From Macrotrachela quadricornifera (taxonomy: Eukaryota; Rotifera; Eurotatoria; Philodinida; Philodinidae), in assembly GCA_022393335.1 (NCBI GenBank), contig JAJEKB010020494.1, forward strand, positions 1 to 64,000: a stretch of DNA of 64,000 nucleotides. The letters run 5' to 3'. The translations under genes and the position numbers were made by a program. This document shows, piece by piece, positions 29,201 through 40,258 of the stretch. Within the stretch, counting starts at the first letter, position 1; every line of letters starts with the position of its first letter. Under the pieces are notes generated by a model that saw only the letters and a list, made by a program, of their open reading frames with translations, made no database searches and was not told where the DNA came from.

Positions 29201-32089
29201 AAAAATATGAAACAACGTTTTACTGATCAAGATGGGCAATTTGTTCTCGAAAGTATTTCATTCGATGAAGGTACATATCCAGCAACTGGCTTAGCAAGAA
29301 TTGCTGAAAAAGTTTTTCCAGCAAAAACATCTGAACCAACTGCTCATCAACTTGTTCTTATGATCACTGATGGCCTTACACAAGAACGTGATGATAAAAA
29401 TTTTTCAAGTACAATTAGTACGAATAAAATCAAACTTGGTATTATGTTTCTTGAAACAGTTGAAGAATCATCAAGCAAGAATTTATTAGATTCGCTTGCA
29501 GTATTAAATCTCCATCATAAAACTTTAAAAGCAAATGCTATGGCAACATTAGCATTGGAATTAGCCGGTCTCATGATGTTAATGCTTGATGCATGTTTTA
29601 CCACTCAAAGTGCATCTCATAGTACTGATTTCATATCTCGTAGAGAACAAACAATAAACATTGAAAAACCCACATATGATGCACAACAGCAACAACAGAC
29701 AATTTCATCTATTGAAGAAAAAGAAAATTCAATTTATGAAACAGAATATCGTCTTAACTACAAAATTAGCGAACCAAACGAATCTATTCCAAAACTTGAT
29801 CGTCTCGATAAACAACAAATCATTGAATATCTAACGCCAGGAAAAATTTATACAAACTATCCAACAGCAGCAGATGAGCTTCGCCAATTCTATCAAACAT
29901 TGTCTATTGGTTCAGAATTCAATGATGAGCATTCATGGGATTCACATGAACGACGTCTTACAGGACTTATTGATGAACTTACAACAATTCTTAGTGACGT
30001 TGTGTTTCCTGTAAATAAATTTACTCGACGTCGAGCAGCTCTTCGAGGATCCTCACTCTATCTACCTGGTTTGATTAAAGCAATGACAAGTGAATGGTCA
30101 TACAAGAAAATATTCAGTGCAAAATTAGCTGGAGGTAGACGAGATCATGCTGCTTGTATTGTTCTTGATGTTTCAACATCGATGTTCGGACTACTTGGCA
30201 AAGGCCTACATGAAACTGTAGTAGTATTAGCTGCTGCATTTCAAAAGATGGGTTTAGAAAATTTTGGAATTATTGTTTTTGGTAGTAGAGTTCGTTTGAT
30301 TAAAACTAATGAACAACCATGGGATTCTGTATCTAAAGTTATACTATCACAACAGATTCGATTCGATCAAGATGATGATACAAAAGATGCGGAAGCAATC
30401 GAAAGTGCTATTGATCTTCTTATCAATTCATCAACACGAGGCGAAAAGAAAATATTTATTATCACAGATGGTTATGGAAATTCTGGCAGTCGTCTTCCAC
30501 TCGTTCAACAACGTGCCGAAGATGCAAATATCGATCTAATCGCAATGGCTATCGGTGACGATCGAACGAATTTATATGGCAGTTACAAACGTTATCTTCG
30601 ATGTACAACACCATATGGTCTACCAAAAGCCCTTCGAGCTCTCTTTGATAATGATTCACCGAGCGAATCGTTTGATCAACCAATAGGCAGGAAACGACGT
30701 GGTGATCTACCTCAAGATACACGAGATAAAGATAGTCTCTTTACCGATATGAAAAATAGCAAAATATTTAGTAAAATAATTGAAAACTTACAAGGTGAGC
30801 GTGAAAAAATGCTTGTCAATAGTGGCGATCCACCATCACATATGAGATGTGACATATGTTTCTGCATTGATTGTACGGGTAGCATGTCACGATGGTTGTC
30901 GGAAACAAAAACTCAAATGAAATTTATTATTAAAGAAATCAAAAAGCAAATTGGAGAAAAATACAAATCACTTAAATTGCAACTTTGCTTCGCGATTGTT
31001 GCTTTTCGTGATATTGGAGATGACAAACAGTTTGACACACTCGATTTTACAGAAAATGAAAATATGGTTATTAAATTTATCGATGGATTAAAAGCATATG
31101 GAGGTGATGATTTACCTGAAGATGTGATGGGTGCTTTAAATGAATGTTTAGAATTGAAAAATTGGAGTAAATCCAATGCTCGATTCATTGTGTTGATTAC
31201 CGATGCACCCGGTCATGGACAAGATTTGAATGATGATCCATACGATAGATTTCTGAACGGAACAAAACATACGGTAGCATCAATTTGTGATCGTCTTTTG
31301 AAGAAAGATTCAGAAATTGAATTCATGTTCTGTTGTATCAATCCGGCGGCTACTCTCAAAATGCAACAAGCATTAATACAACATTATGATAGTAAAAAAG
31401 CTCAGACAGGTAAAGAATTTAAAGTAATAAAATTATTTGGTGAACAATCGATTGATTCACGATCGTTTCATTTTGTTTTTGTTCTCGATGAATCGGGTTC
31501 GATGAATGGAGATCCTTGGAAAGCTCTAGTTCAAGCTTATCAAACCTTTCTAAGTCGACGAAAAAATGATCAAGGTGGTAATGATTTCTTTTCGATCGTT
31601 CAATTCGATTCAAGTGCTGAGTTAGTTTGTCAACGACAACGATTGGCGGCAACACCTCAACAGCTAAATATGCGTGGTGGTGGAACAAATTATCTCACAG
31701 GACTTGAATGTGCGGAGTCAGTTATTGCACAAGATACCTCAAAATCTTCGGTCGTCACGATATTCATGTCAGATGGTGACGATTTTGGACCAGATCCATT
31801 GCCAACAATGAGAAAACTTCGTCAAAGCTATGCGAGCAATCATAATTTCATATGTCACACAATCGCATTCGGTTCTGGTGCCGCATCCGGCAGTTCAGCA
31901 GCAAATCTTTTAAAACAAATGGCACAAGAAGGTGGTGGTACCATGCATCTAGCATCGACAAATGTGCAACTTGTGAATGCTTTCAACCAATTAGCAGCCG
32001 ATTGCACAGTGACTGGAACATTAGTTGCTCAATTTGCCGAAATTCTTAGCAAAGAAGTTAGTTTAAAAATCATGGTTGACTATTTGTGA
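2304..32089 (+). CDS. Giant midasin/dynein-type AAA+ protein with ASH-like cassette and four VWA domains
   Basis: Proposed CDS: 2304-2665, 3461-7134, 9336-32089, predicting 8,929 residues. Introns are GTATGT..TTATAG and GTATGA..ATTAG, and every junction keeps phase. ATG 2304 is chosen because exon 2 has no upstream ATG and opens after a stop at 3438. Exon 1 is the least certain part. Six AAA+ modules have Walker A glycines near residues 836, 1293, 1611, 1932, 2727 and 3090. Walker B is DE at 909, 1684 and 2797, but DN, ED and DN in modules 2, 4 and 6. A linker with coiled-coil stretches follows, about 3400-6140. About five NFG/DFG-type ASH-like beta domains span roughly 6144-6768. Four VWA domains have MIDAS aspartates at 7923, 8290, 8524 and 8730. 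Midasin has the same ring but a single terminal VWA and no ASH cassette, so this is a relative, not ordinary MDN1. An ATP-driven remodelling role is inferred; substrate and location are unknown. Confidence 0.8.
2666..3460 (+). other. Proposed intron 1 of the giant gene
   Basis: Donor GTATGT at 2666 and acceptor TTATAG ending at 3460. Exon 1 ends two bases into a codon and the next exon supplies exactly one base before the long frame, so the join is in phase. An alternative acceptor at 2756 gives an immediate stop and a 122-residue product. cDNA is absent here, so the junction is inferred. Confidence 0.5.
8046..8674. mobile_element. piggyBac-like MITE in an intron
   Basis: TTAA at 8046-8049 and TTAA at 8671-8674 bound a 621-bp interval. 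Its ends are CCCTCCGATGCC on the left and the reverse complement of CCCTCGGATGCC on the right, 11 of 12 identical. TTAA duplication with CCC-starting ends is the hallmark of piggyBac-type elements. A subterminal perfect hairpin, GGGGTCCA-AA-TGGACCCC, lies at about 8636-8653. There is no transposase ORF, so it is non-autonomous. Confidence 0.75.
8231..8262. repeat. (AT)16 microsatellite
   Basis: Sixteen uninterrupted AT dinucleotides lie within the intronic piggyBac-like MITE. Confidence 0.95.
11690..12199 (+). repeat. In-frame YDDGF repeat array inside AAA4 of the giant protein
   Basis: Seven copies of a [FL]Y[DN]D[GD]F motif start near 11690, 11744, 11828, 11911, 11996, 12080 and 12182. Repeats 2 to 6 have a spacing of about 84 nt (28 residues). 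Several copies continue as GFGET..EQ. The array sits between Walker A (residue 1932) and Walker B (residue 2441) of AAA4, in an acidic insertion of about 430 residues. Repetition is visible at both DNA and protein level, consistent with recent tandem expansion. Confidence 0.9.
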
Positions 32090-32849
32090 AACTTGATCAA
32101 AAATTTTTATACTGTACTCGTTTGATTGCTTTGATTAACTCTAATTCATATAAATGAAGTCTATACTGTAATTCTTCTATTATCGTAATAAATATAGTCC
32201 AGATAACAGATACATGTTTTCGTCATAGTGTCTTTGAGATTTCACTCTTTGACTTCCGACGACCTATAGATATACACGTCCTAATATTTGTTCACTGTTG
32301 ATATATACCTCACATATTGATTAGTCTCTGCAAGATTGCTCTCTCTCAGCTTATTATCATTTTAAGATATTCCAAGATGTGAATATTCCTTCTCTATATT
32401 AACTTCTATAGTATTATGACTTGTAAAATCATAAAGGTTATAAGTTATCTCATTTCGAAACTTGTACATATCTTTTCTCTCTTTCCTGTCATATGAATTC
32501 TTTGCCTTTCTTTTGTCATTGCACATGACGTGACCTTTTCTCTCTTTGATGTTCTCTTTCAAGAACTTTCCAGTAGATTTTCAGCCTCTCTCAATTTCTC
32601 TAATATATAACGGGTGGCCCAGATTAAATGAAGGGTTTAGTATTTTAGAGATTTCTTTCTTATTTTCTCTTACTATAAAGAAATCATTTTTACCAAAAGA
32701 TGGATCTTGAAATTCTCTAAAAAACCATATACTTTCAAAATGAAAACCTACTTTAAAAATATTAAAAAAAATAAACAGTAATATCGTATAAAATGCTTCA
32801 CTTTCAAACTAATTAGTTATGCATAGTGAATCCCCATATTTTGTATTCC
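32090..32849. other. 3' UTR and intergenic spacer
   Basis: AT-rich sequence after the giant gene. A 66-residue minus-strand ORF at 32362-32562 is composed mainly of K, E, R and N and shows no domain. Nothing else is recognised before the left terminus of the long-TIR element. Confidence 0.5.
32187..32192 (+). promoter_or_regulatory. Candidate poly(A) signal of the giant gene
   Basis: AATAAA about 100 nt after the TGA stop codon ending at 32089. It is the first canonical hexamer downstream. Confidence 0.5.
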
Positions 32850-33199
32850 AAAGGACAGGGGCGCATAAGGCCCTGATTTGGCCCCTTGGACTTTTTCGTA
32901 TTATATCCAGCACAATCATATATAGAATGAAAGAGTTTCAGTTGGCGAGTATTTCTATACTAGATTTCAAATACATTTGAAATACAGTTGAGGATTTCTT
33001 CCTGCAGACTTCGAATAGTCTTATTGCAAAAAAATGCTCATGACATAATGGTCTTTTAGGTCAATTTCCTATTTATAAATTTTAGAAATTCATCTTCTAT
33101 TATAGCTCATTGGATAGCTCTTTTCACGGGCTACAAAACCACAAGTAGCGCTCGTCTAAAGACTCGCTCAGCTCTTTCTCGTAGAAAAAATGTTTCTAA

Positions 33200-33680
33200 A
33201 CCATCATCAAGCTATTTATTTATAAAATTAAAGAAAAAGTCGAACTCAGATATAACTTCCTCGACCGCAACTGCTTTCGATCAAACCTTATAAAACCAAA
33301 CGTTTTTTGCAAAAAAAGCGATCCTTTGTGTAAAAAAATGGATCGGAAAAAAATTTTAAAAAACCGACTTCAGATTTGAATTCCTCGATCCCGATTACCT
33401 TTCGGTCAACCCTTATACAAAAAAAATTTTTTTTGTAAAAAAAGTGGTCCTTTGTATAAAAAAATCGATCGGAAAAAATTTTAAATAACTGACATCACAT
33501 TCGGATTCCTAGACCTCGATTACCCTTCGGTGAACCCTTATAAAAAAAATTTTTTTTTGTAAAAAAGTGATCCTTTGTGTAAAATAATCGATCCGAAAAA
33601 AAGTTTTAAAAAACTAACATCAGATTCGGATTCCTCGACCTCGATTACCTTTCGGTCAACCCTTATGTTTTTTTGACCCT
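33200..33680. repeat. 124-125 bp tandem repeat, four copies
   Basis: The motif TTCCTNGACC followed by CGATTACCTTTCGGTCAACCC recurs with starts at 33257, 33381, 33506 and 33631. The copies are separated by A-rich and T-rich tracts around GATCGG. They lie within the left half of the long-TIR element and have no counterpart in its right half. A diverged single copy occurs near 53590-53735. Confidence 0.85.
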
Positions 33681-34228
33681 GCGGATATACAAGCAATCAA
33701 GCAAGCAGACAATTTATGTTTGCAAGACTCTTCTCTACGAGAAAGAGAATATAGTTTTAAAAACTACTGAAGATGGGCCAAGGAAAAAGACCAAGACCAC
33801 AAAGTAAAAACTATGTCTATTTTTACATATGATTTAACATACTTGATTGATGATTTTTTTCTAAAAGTCGTATAAGGGAGTTTCTGATATAGCTCATTGG
33901 ATAACTCTTTTCATGGGCTACAAAACCGTATAGTTTTTAAAACTATTAAAGATGGGCCAAGGAAAAAGACCAAGACCACAAAATAAAAACTATGACTATT
34001 TTTACATATAATATAACATATTCGATTGATCATTTCTTCTAAAAGTTGTATAAGCCAGCTTCCACTATAGCTCATTGGATAGCTCTTTTCACGGGCTACA
34101 AAACCGTATAGTTTTTAAAACTATTAAAGGTGGGCCAAGAAAAACGTCTAAGACCACAAAGTAAAAAGTATGCCTACTTTTATATATGATATAACATATT
34201 TGATTTACGATTCTTTCAAAAAATGTTT

Positions 34229-34252
34229 TTATGCTAACTCCTGTTAGCATAA
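34229..34252. repeat. Short perfect hairpin at the inner edge of the TIR element
   Basis: ATGCTAAC-TCCT-GTTAGCAT forms an 8-bp stem with a 4-nt loop. It sits where the left repeat block of the foldback element gives way to unique sequence. Confidence 0.7.
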
Positions 34253-35937
34253 ATGGTCAGATTATCTGTTCTGTCAGCTATAAAGTCCTAGTATTTCTAG
34301 ATTCAGAAAAATGAAAACACTATAATTAAATACGCAGATGTTGTTTTTGTAAATCGGTATGGACATTGATACTGTGTCTTGTTGTTATGTTTTTAAATCA
34401 TATGCGACATCAGTTATCATATGGCTTTCATATTACGATTGAGATGTAACTTATTTTATCCATGTTAAATAGTTGTGTAACAACGGTTGGCTTCATCGCT
34501 CTAATGGTCATGAGGCCTAATTGGACCTCACTTCTTCCGGTTAAAAAAATCATACAATTTTTGGATAAACATTCTTTTAAATATTGTCATATTCACACGC
34601 TGTTCTTTAGAATTCGTTAAATAGGTGCTGATGAACTATAGTTACATATCCTATCATTCTATTGTTAACACTCTGTGAACGAAATTAATTCTATGCTTGT
34701 TGATCATGCACGCAAAGAGAAAAAGGCGGTGCAGGCAAATATACTGCGGATATAGTGTGTCGAAATGAACATATATAGGGATTAAGATATCTCGAATATT
34801 TTTTTTCTTTCTCATGAAAAGAATAGACACGCAAGAGATGGTGAGAATCGTTGGGAAGGAAGGAGAAAAAGAAACCGTATCAGCTGTATATCAGCACAAA
34901 CATTCTACGTGACATGAAGAACAACAGAAAACACATAACGCCAACGTTATTTTCTCCGAATTTGTTGTACCGCCGTTTGATTGTCTAATTGAAAAAAGGA
35001 CCATATATCTATTACAAAACTATATCGTGTGATAATACGTATTCTATTATACCTCGTGAAGCAATCATTCGAAGCTGTGTTTGTGAAAATCGGACTCGTG
35101 AAGGTGATCCAAAGTATTCAGTCATCACTTCACTGCACTGGCTCATACAACTTTTAGAAAAAATCATCAGTCAAATATGTTAAATCATATCTAAGAATAG
35201 ACACAGTTTTTACTTTGTGATAACTTGTGGTGTCAGACTTTTTTGTTGGCCCACCTTTAATAGTTTTAAAAACTATATACGGTTTTGTAGCCTGTGAAAA
35301 GAGCTATCCAATGAGCTATAGTGGAAGCTGGCTTATACGACTTTTAGAAGAAATGATCAATCGAATATGTTATACTATATGTAAAAATAGTCATAGTTTT
35401 TACTTTGTGGTACTTTGTGGTCTTGGTTTTTTTCTTTGGTCCATCTTTAATAGTTTTAAAAACTATACAGTTTTGTAGCCCGTGAAAAGAGCTATTCAAC
35501 TAGTTATAACAGAACCTGGCTTATAGGACTTTTAGAAAAAATCATCAATCAAGTATGTTAAATCATATGTAAAAATAGACATAGTTTTTACTTTGTGGTC
35601 TTAGACTTTTTTCTTAGTCCACCTTCAGTAGTTTTTAAAACTATATGGTTTTGTAGCCTGTGGAAAGAGCTATACAATGAGCTATAATAGAAGATGAATT
35701 TCTAAACTTTATAAATAGGAAATTGATCTAAAAGACAATTATGTCGTGAGCATTTTTTTTCAATAAGACTATTCGAAGTCTGCAGGAAGAAATCCTCAAC
35801 TGTATTTCAAATGTATTTGAAATCTAGTATAGAAATATTCGCCAACTGAAACTCTTTCATTCTATATATGATTGTGCTGGATATAATACGAAAAAGTCCA
35901 AGGGGCCAAATCAGGGCTTTATGCGCTCCTGTCCTTT

Positions 35938-37213
35938 ATTACGATACTTCTGAAATGAATATAGAAATTTAATCATAAATAAATTACATGCATTTGTGTT
36001 TCCGTTTTTTCTCTTCTTATACCAATGAGAATTTATTGTTCTTTCTTAATTTTAATTTGACATTAAATGGATTTTTGAATCAAACATGTTTCCTTGCGGT
36101 TTTTCAAAAAACACTCTTAAAAACAAGCAAATGGAAAAGAAACAAATGAAAGATCGTATTACATTTTTTTATATATAAAATGGAAAAGCAGAAGCTAGTC
36201 ACAATTAGCAGCTTTCTAGATAAATGAAAAAAAGAAACAAATGTATGGTTCTCTCAAAGAGATAACTGCGAAATGATTCACTATTTATACTAAACATATG
36301 TTTCACGAGATGACATATCTTTCAAAATTTTCTTCTGTGACTAGGTATAGAATATCAACGAATTCGATGAGAATTGCCGTAATTTAATTACTCACTTATG
36401 CCGTGACATCAACACTATCAATACATTCACGATGCCGATCAGCGCATCAATTTACACATTGATATAAGAATGGGAAAAGCATTCATGGTTGTGTCTGGTT
36501 CTCTGGGTCAACATACATAGCAACTATCATTCGCTATATATATCACAGGTTAATATTGTCCTTATCCTGCATAGAGTGAAGTGACGATTTGGACGATAGA
36601 TTAGCCGAAAGTAAAAGATGTTTTTTTACTAGAATCAATTGAACTAGCTGCATAACAACGTAATTACGATTCTATCCCTGTCAGTTTAATATCAGCGAAT
36701 AAAGCATTATTCCAATCCATTAAAGCCTTTGCCGATTATAGCTATTTGGTAGCTTCTGTGAAACCAAGAGATCGATAAAATCATCAAAATAGTCTTCTTT
36801 ATTCGAGATCTCCAGCGAGAGATTGAATGACTATATTCGAAGCAGTTTGACAATTGAAATGAAGATACACTTACTAATTACCAACGACAAGATTCGTTCA
36901 AAGACAAATTGAAGCGACTAATAAATACGATAGGTGGATTGATGTCGCTCAATAATTTCTTGTCGAAAACATTAGATCGAGATATGGATAGCGTGTTTGC
37001 AGATAGCACTCTAATATAACCTGGAAGAAATCAAACGGATTGTCGATACCAATTGATTTTGGCAACTTGCTCTCAAACTGAGAAGTGACATTGATCTGCT
37101 ATTCAACACTCTTACTATTGCTATCACTATTTATTTTTTTGATGGAAAAATAGAATTAAAAAAAAATAAAAATTTTATAGAATAGTACATAATTTCGATT
37201 TATAGTCTTGTTT
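35938..37213. other. Intergenic, nothing recognised
   Basis: AT-rich sequence without a supportable ORF, RNA gene or repeat structure apart from short A/T runs. It may include the 3' region of the minus-strand ORF that ends at 37214. Confidence 0.5.
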
Positions 37214-37480
37214 TCACTTTTTCGAAGGCTGATTTGCATTACCATTGTTCAATGGTGTGTTTGAAGATTTGCTTTGATGATGATCATCATTATTTTTTGG
37301 ATTACTTTTATATCTTGGCTTTTCTTCAACGATAATATTTCTTGGTTTATTTCGATCAAATGTACCGAAATATTGATCACGATATGGTGTATCATGTTCA
37401 CAAAGAAAGATTCCTTTTTGTTGACACATTCCACAACGAATATCTCGTGGTGTTTTCTGTTGAACGGTGTTGTTTGTCAT
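37214..37480 (-). CDS. Small Cys/His-containing hypothetical protein
   Basis: This is an 88-residue ORF starting at a true ATG (37480). It has a plausible zinc-binding pattern C-x2-C-x7-C-x-H at residues 16-29 (CGMC..FLCEH), followed by a charged, Asn/Ser/Lys-rich and probably disordered tail from about residue 55. No signal peptide or membrane segment is visible. I do not recognise the family. The conserved-looking first half and the ATG favour a real gene or single exon. It could also be the last exon of a larger gene whose upstream exons I could not find. Its nearest neighbours are a TIR element and a decayed receptor, which tell nothing about function. Confidence 0.5.
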   Translation of the reverse strand: MTNNTVQQKTPRDIRCGMCQQKGIFLCEHDTPYRDQYFGTFDRNKPRNIIVEEKPRYKSNPKNNDDHHQSKSSNTPLNNGNANQPSKK

Positions 37481-38167
37481 TAGGAAATGAAAATCTGAAG
37501 TATAGCATAAACTGTTGCTTACTTATACATCTTGTTTTAAGATATCATAAAAACAAATCCTAAATGAAGACTCACAAGTTTATTGCATGTGCACGAGCTT
37601 ATTTGTGCACATTTGTTGCCGTGCAGTAAAGTATGAAAACAAAGAAAAGAACAGACGAGCGTTTATGTAAGTTGATCAAACATTAAAAACTTTTCTTCTC
37701 TATTCGATTCATTTTTTTTTTCTACAATTTTGTCATAGAAACAAAAATGTTTTAATATATTACATACATCTCTCTATTGTTTATCTTTCTTTTTATTTCG
37801 TACTTACCTGAGTGAAATAAAAAAAAGTTGTAACCGAGACAATCGAATACAAATAAAGAGTTTGATAGATGCACAAATCATGAAATAACACGTGTCCAGT
37901 GAGTATATGCTACTTTGCAGGGTCACTTCATTTTTGATGAACAGGAAAGATTACAGAATGGATTAAAACAAATGTAACTGTGAAATTACACAGATATCTA
38001 ACATCACCTTGTTTCTTTCATTATCCTTAGTAATAGAACGACAATTTTTTTATTTATTCGACAACTGGATAATCACTATTTGAAAAATGACATCCAGTTT
38101 CAATGAACATGTATAAGCACAGACAGACAAAATTCATTTACATCAAGAGATAGTTTTTATATAGAAT
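37481..38167. other. Intergenic, nothing recognised
   Basis: AT-rich spacer between the small Cys/His ORF and the receptor-like fragment. No ORF, RNA or repeat is supported. Confidence 0.5.
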
Positions 38168-38687
38168 TCATTCATGTTCATCTGACTGCAGACAGTCAAT
38201 CGATGTTGATATATCTATGTGACTGATACTTGAACATGTGAACATGGTAATTGATTTTTGTCGAAATTCTGGGAATGTAATGAAATAAGTTGGAAATGAC
38301 AAAGAACCAAGAGTAATGAAAACTGTTGTATTGCCTATGAATGGAATACAATTGTACATAACTAAATTCATTTTGTCCCACAGAGGATAAACTTGATAGA
38401 AATGACTACCTAAATTAATTATTCCATCAGTATCATAATAACAAGCAAAAATAACCATATAAAGATTGAATAAAATGAAGAAGATCGTGATAAAACAAAA
38501 TGAGTATTAAAATATTGAGTATGGTTCCTAATCCAATCAAGCCTTAATAGATAGTAATTCGCAATCAAATCCATTAGAGTTAGTGCTGCTGTTTGTGTTG
38601 CATTGCTGATTGATTCATGTCTAGCAGTGTTTTGAAATATATAGTTAGCATCGTATAAGATCCAATCTGAAATATAAAAGATATGGT
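38168..38687 (-). pseudogene. Decayed 7TM-receptor-like fragment (frameshifted)
   Basis: Two overlapping minus-strand frames read as one membrane protein broken by a frameshift near 38440-38500. The upstream frame (starting after a possible TTTCAG acceptor at about 38665) gives a segment ending in LLRLDWIRNHTQYF. The downstream frame gives a hydrophobic helix (FITIFFILFNLYMVIFACYY), a loop, and a second hydrophobic stretch (IPFIGNTTVFITLGSL). A W-I-R-x-H-T before a helix, then a loop and another helix, resembles the TM3-TM5 part of rhodopsin-type receptors that are abundant in bdelloids. Neither frame alone is complete, and no upstream exon with TM1-TM2 was found. The family assignment is tentative. 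Confidence 0.35.
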
Positions 38688-38694
38688 AAAACAA

Positions 38695-39385
38695 AAAAGT
38701 TGTTCTTATGATTAGATGATAGTACGAAAAAACCTCTTCTCCAGTATTTGGATAATACGTACGTCATTCTAAAAAGGATGAGATTCGTGACAATTGAATA
38801 TATGGATTGACAAATGTATAATTATTACTTATCTATGAAGCAAAACAATGACGTTCAACGTTCAATTAGAGGGTTAGAAAATACAGAAATCATGAAAATT
38901 AAATTCTAAATTAAGAACCTTTTTGTGGTCTACCATCACTATACTTTAACTAAATCATGTTTTTTTGTGTATTACTCATCTACTTTACAATAGAAATTAT
39001 TTATATAGATTTTGTAGAGTTTTCGACATGACATATCCTTTGAAAAAAAATAGAATACTACCATTTTCTCAAGGCAAGATACATGCTTCTTATGTTAAAT
39101 ATGATGAGAACTAGCAATATGATTTTTTTTAATTTTGAGTATGAAAGAAACCTTCAGAAGGAGATATGAGAAATTAATTCTTACAGTCTTTGTAGTGCTT
39201 TGCAGCGCACATATTTCCAAAAGAAAAGCAAGATTTTGTCATTTATTTACGTAAAGATATTCAACAGTATCATTTTGTAGTTTTTTATATAATTTTTAGT
39301 ATTGAAATTTGTTTTTTCTTATTGTATATTTCCTATTCAAAAGTTTATCGAATTAAATAGGTGTATCATTAAATAAAATAAATGT
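38695..39385. other. Intergenic, nothing recognised
   Basis: AT-rich spacer with no convincing ORF, repeat or RNA on either strand. Confidence 0.5.
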
Positions 39386-39399
39386 CGTGTAGTTTACAT

Positions 39400-40092
39400 A
39401 CACGGCTGAAGAGCGCACTTTTGAAATCAATTGTAATGTGAAAATCACTTCTCATATTCAACCTGAGCAAATAATATCATTAGCGCTATCGAATAGTGAT
39501 GAATGGATATTGAAAAATATGTTTTATTTAAATTAATCAAGATTTTAAATGCTGATGACAATTTTCCACGCCTTGAATCACTAGAAATTATTCCTAGATG
39601 TTCTTCGAACATGACATTATCGGATGGAATTTTGACACAATTCCGTTCTCATCATGTAAAACGACTAATTATACTAGAGATCGATAGATAAAGATTGATT
39701 AAGTATTCAATCGATTAAAATGATTAATTCTTGAATTAGGTAAGAATAAAAGATTCATTCATTCGAACTGTCAAAGTGTTTTTAGATGTTTGTCTCGGCA
39801 TGGGTGATCTGGAAGATTTTCTTTGGAAATTATCCTCTCTCAGACTTTTCCATCGGATCTGCAATGCTTATTATTTGATTGTATTCATCATCTTGACATT
39901 TCGGATCGAGTCTATTCATCGATACTATCTAAGTATTTTGTACATGTGAAAATACTGTCATTGACAAGTCTGAATTGGATTAAACAGATTCGTACTCTGC
40001 ATCTACAAACTTTAAATAGTTCATCTCGATTATATCGTCAATTTCTTTGGACTGAATTTTTACATATTGAACGTATTGAATCACAACGATAA
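39400..40092 (+). pseudogene. F-box/LRR-like relic in pieces
   Basis: Short open segments in changing frames read like one leucine-patterned protein. About 39435-39500 gives SHIQPEQIISLALSN. Positions 39503-39691 give FPRLESLEII..RSHHVKRLII. Positions 39823-40092 give a helical, Leu/Ile-spaced segment with LTSLNWIKQIRTLHL. Multi-copy F-box/leucine-rich-type proteins with this kind of pattern are common in bdelloids, but the identification rests on pattern only. Stops at 39690 and frame changes between segments mean no intact product. There is no F-box motif in what remains. Confidence 0.3.
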
Positions 40093-40258
40093 ATTCATTC
40101 TATTTTAACTTATTCTCCCTCGCGATTATCCTTTGTTTTATTCAAGTGATTACCTGAAAAATCAGTAAGTATTTTCATCGAATAGATATAGGAATTTTTA
40201 TGTTTGAATAATATATCTTTACTTCGAAATAAATTAACTCTGGTTTAAAATCTTAGAT

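Larger units (their letters stand above)
32850..35937. mobile_element. Non-autonomous DNA element with TIRs of about 290 bp (foldback type)
   Basis: The left terminus begins AAAGGACAGG at 32850 and the right ends CCTGTCCTTT at 35937. The inverted termini match with few mismatches for about 290 bp (to near 33140 and from near 35645). Inside, a unit of about 180 bp starting TATAGCTCATTGGATA occurs at about 33103, 33890 and 34072, and in inverted form around 35270-35320, 35467-35505 and 35642-35690, so the arms are themselves tandemly repeated. The left arm also carries a 124-bp tandem repeat. The centre (34250-34985) has no transposase. The superfamily is unassigned because no convincing target duplication is visible. 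Confidence 0.8.

Noticed and set aside
2304..32089. Calling the giant gene MDN1 (midasin)
   Set aside because: The ring half fits, but four VWA domains, ASH-like domains, the AAA4 insertion and length near 8,900 residues do not match midasin. A separate true midasin is expected elsewhere.
34500..34550. Second piggyBac-like end ending in GGTTAA near 34545
   Set aside because: A GGACC-type hairpin is only weakly present and no matching left end with TTAA was found.
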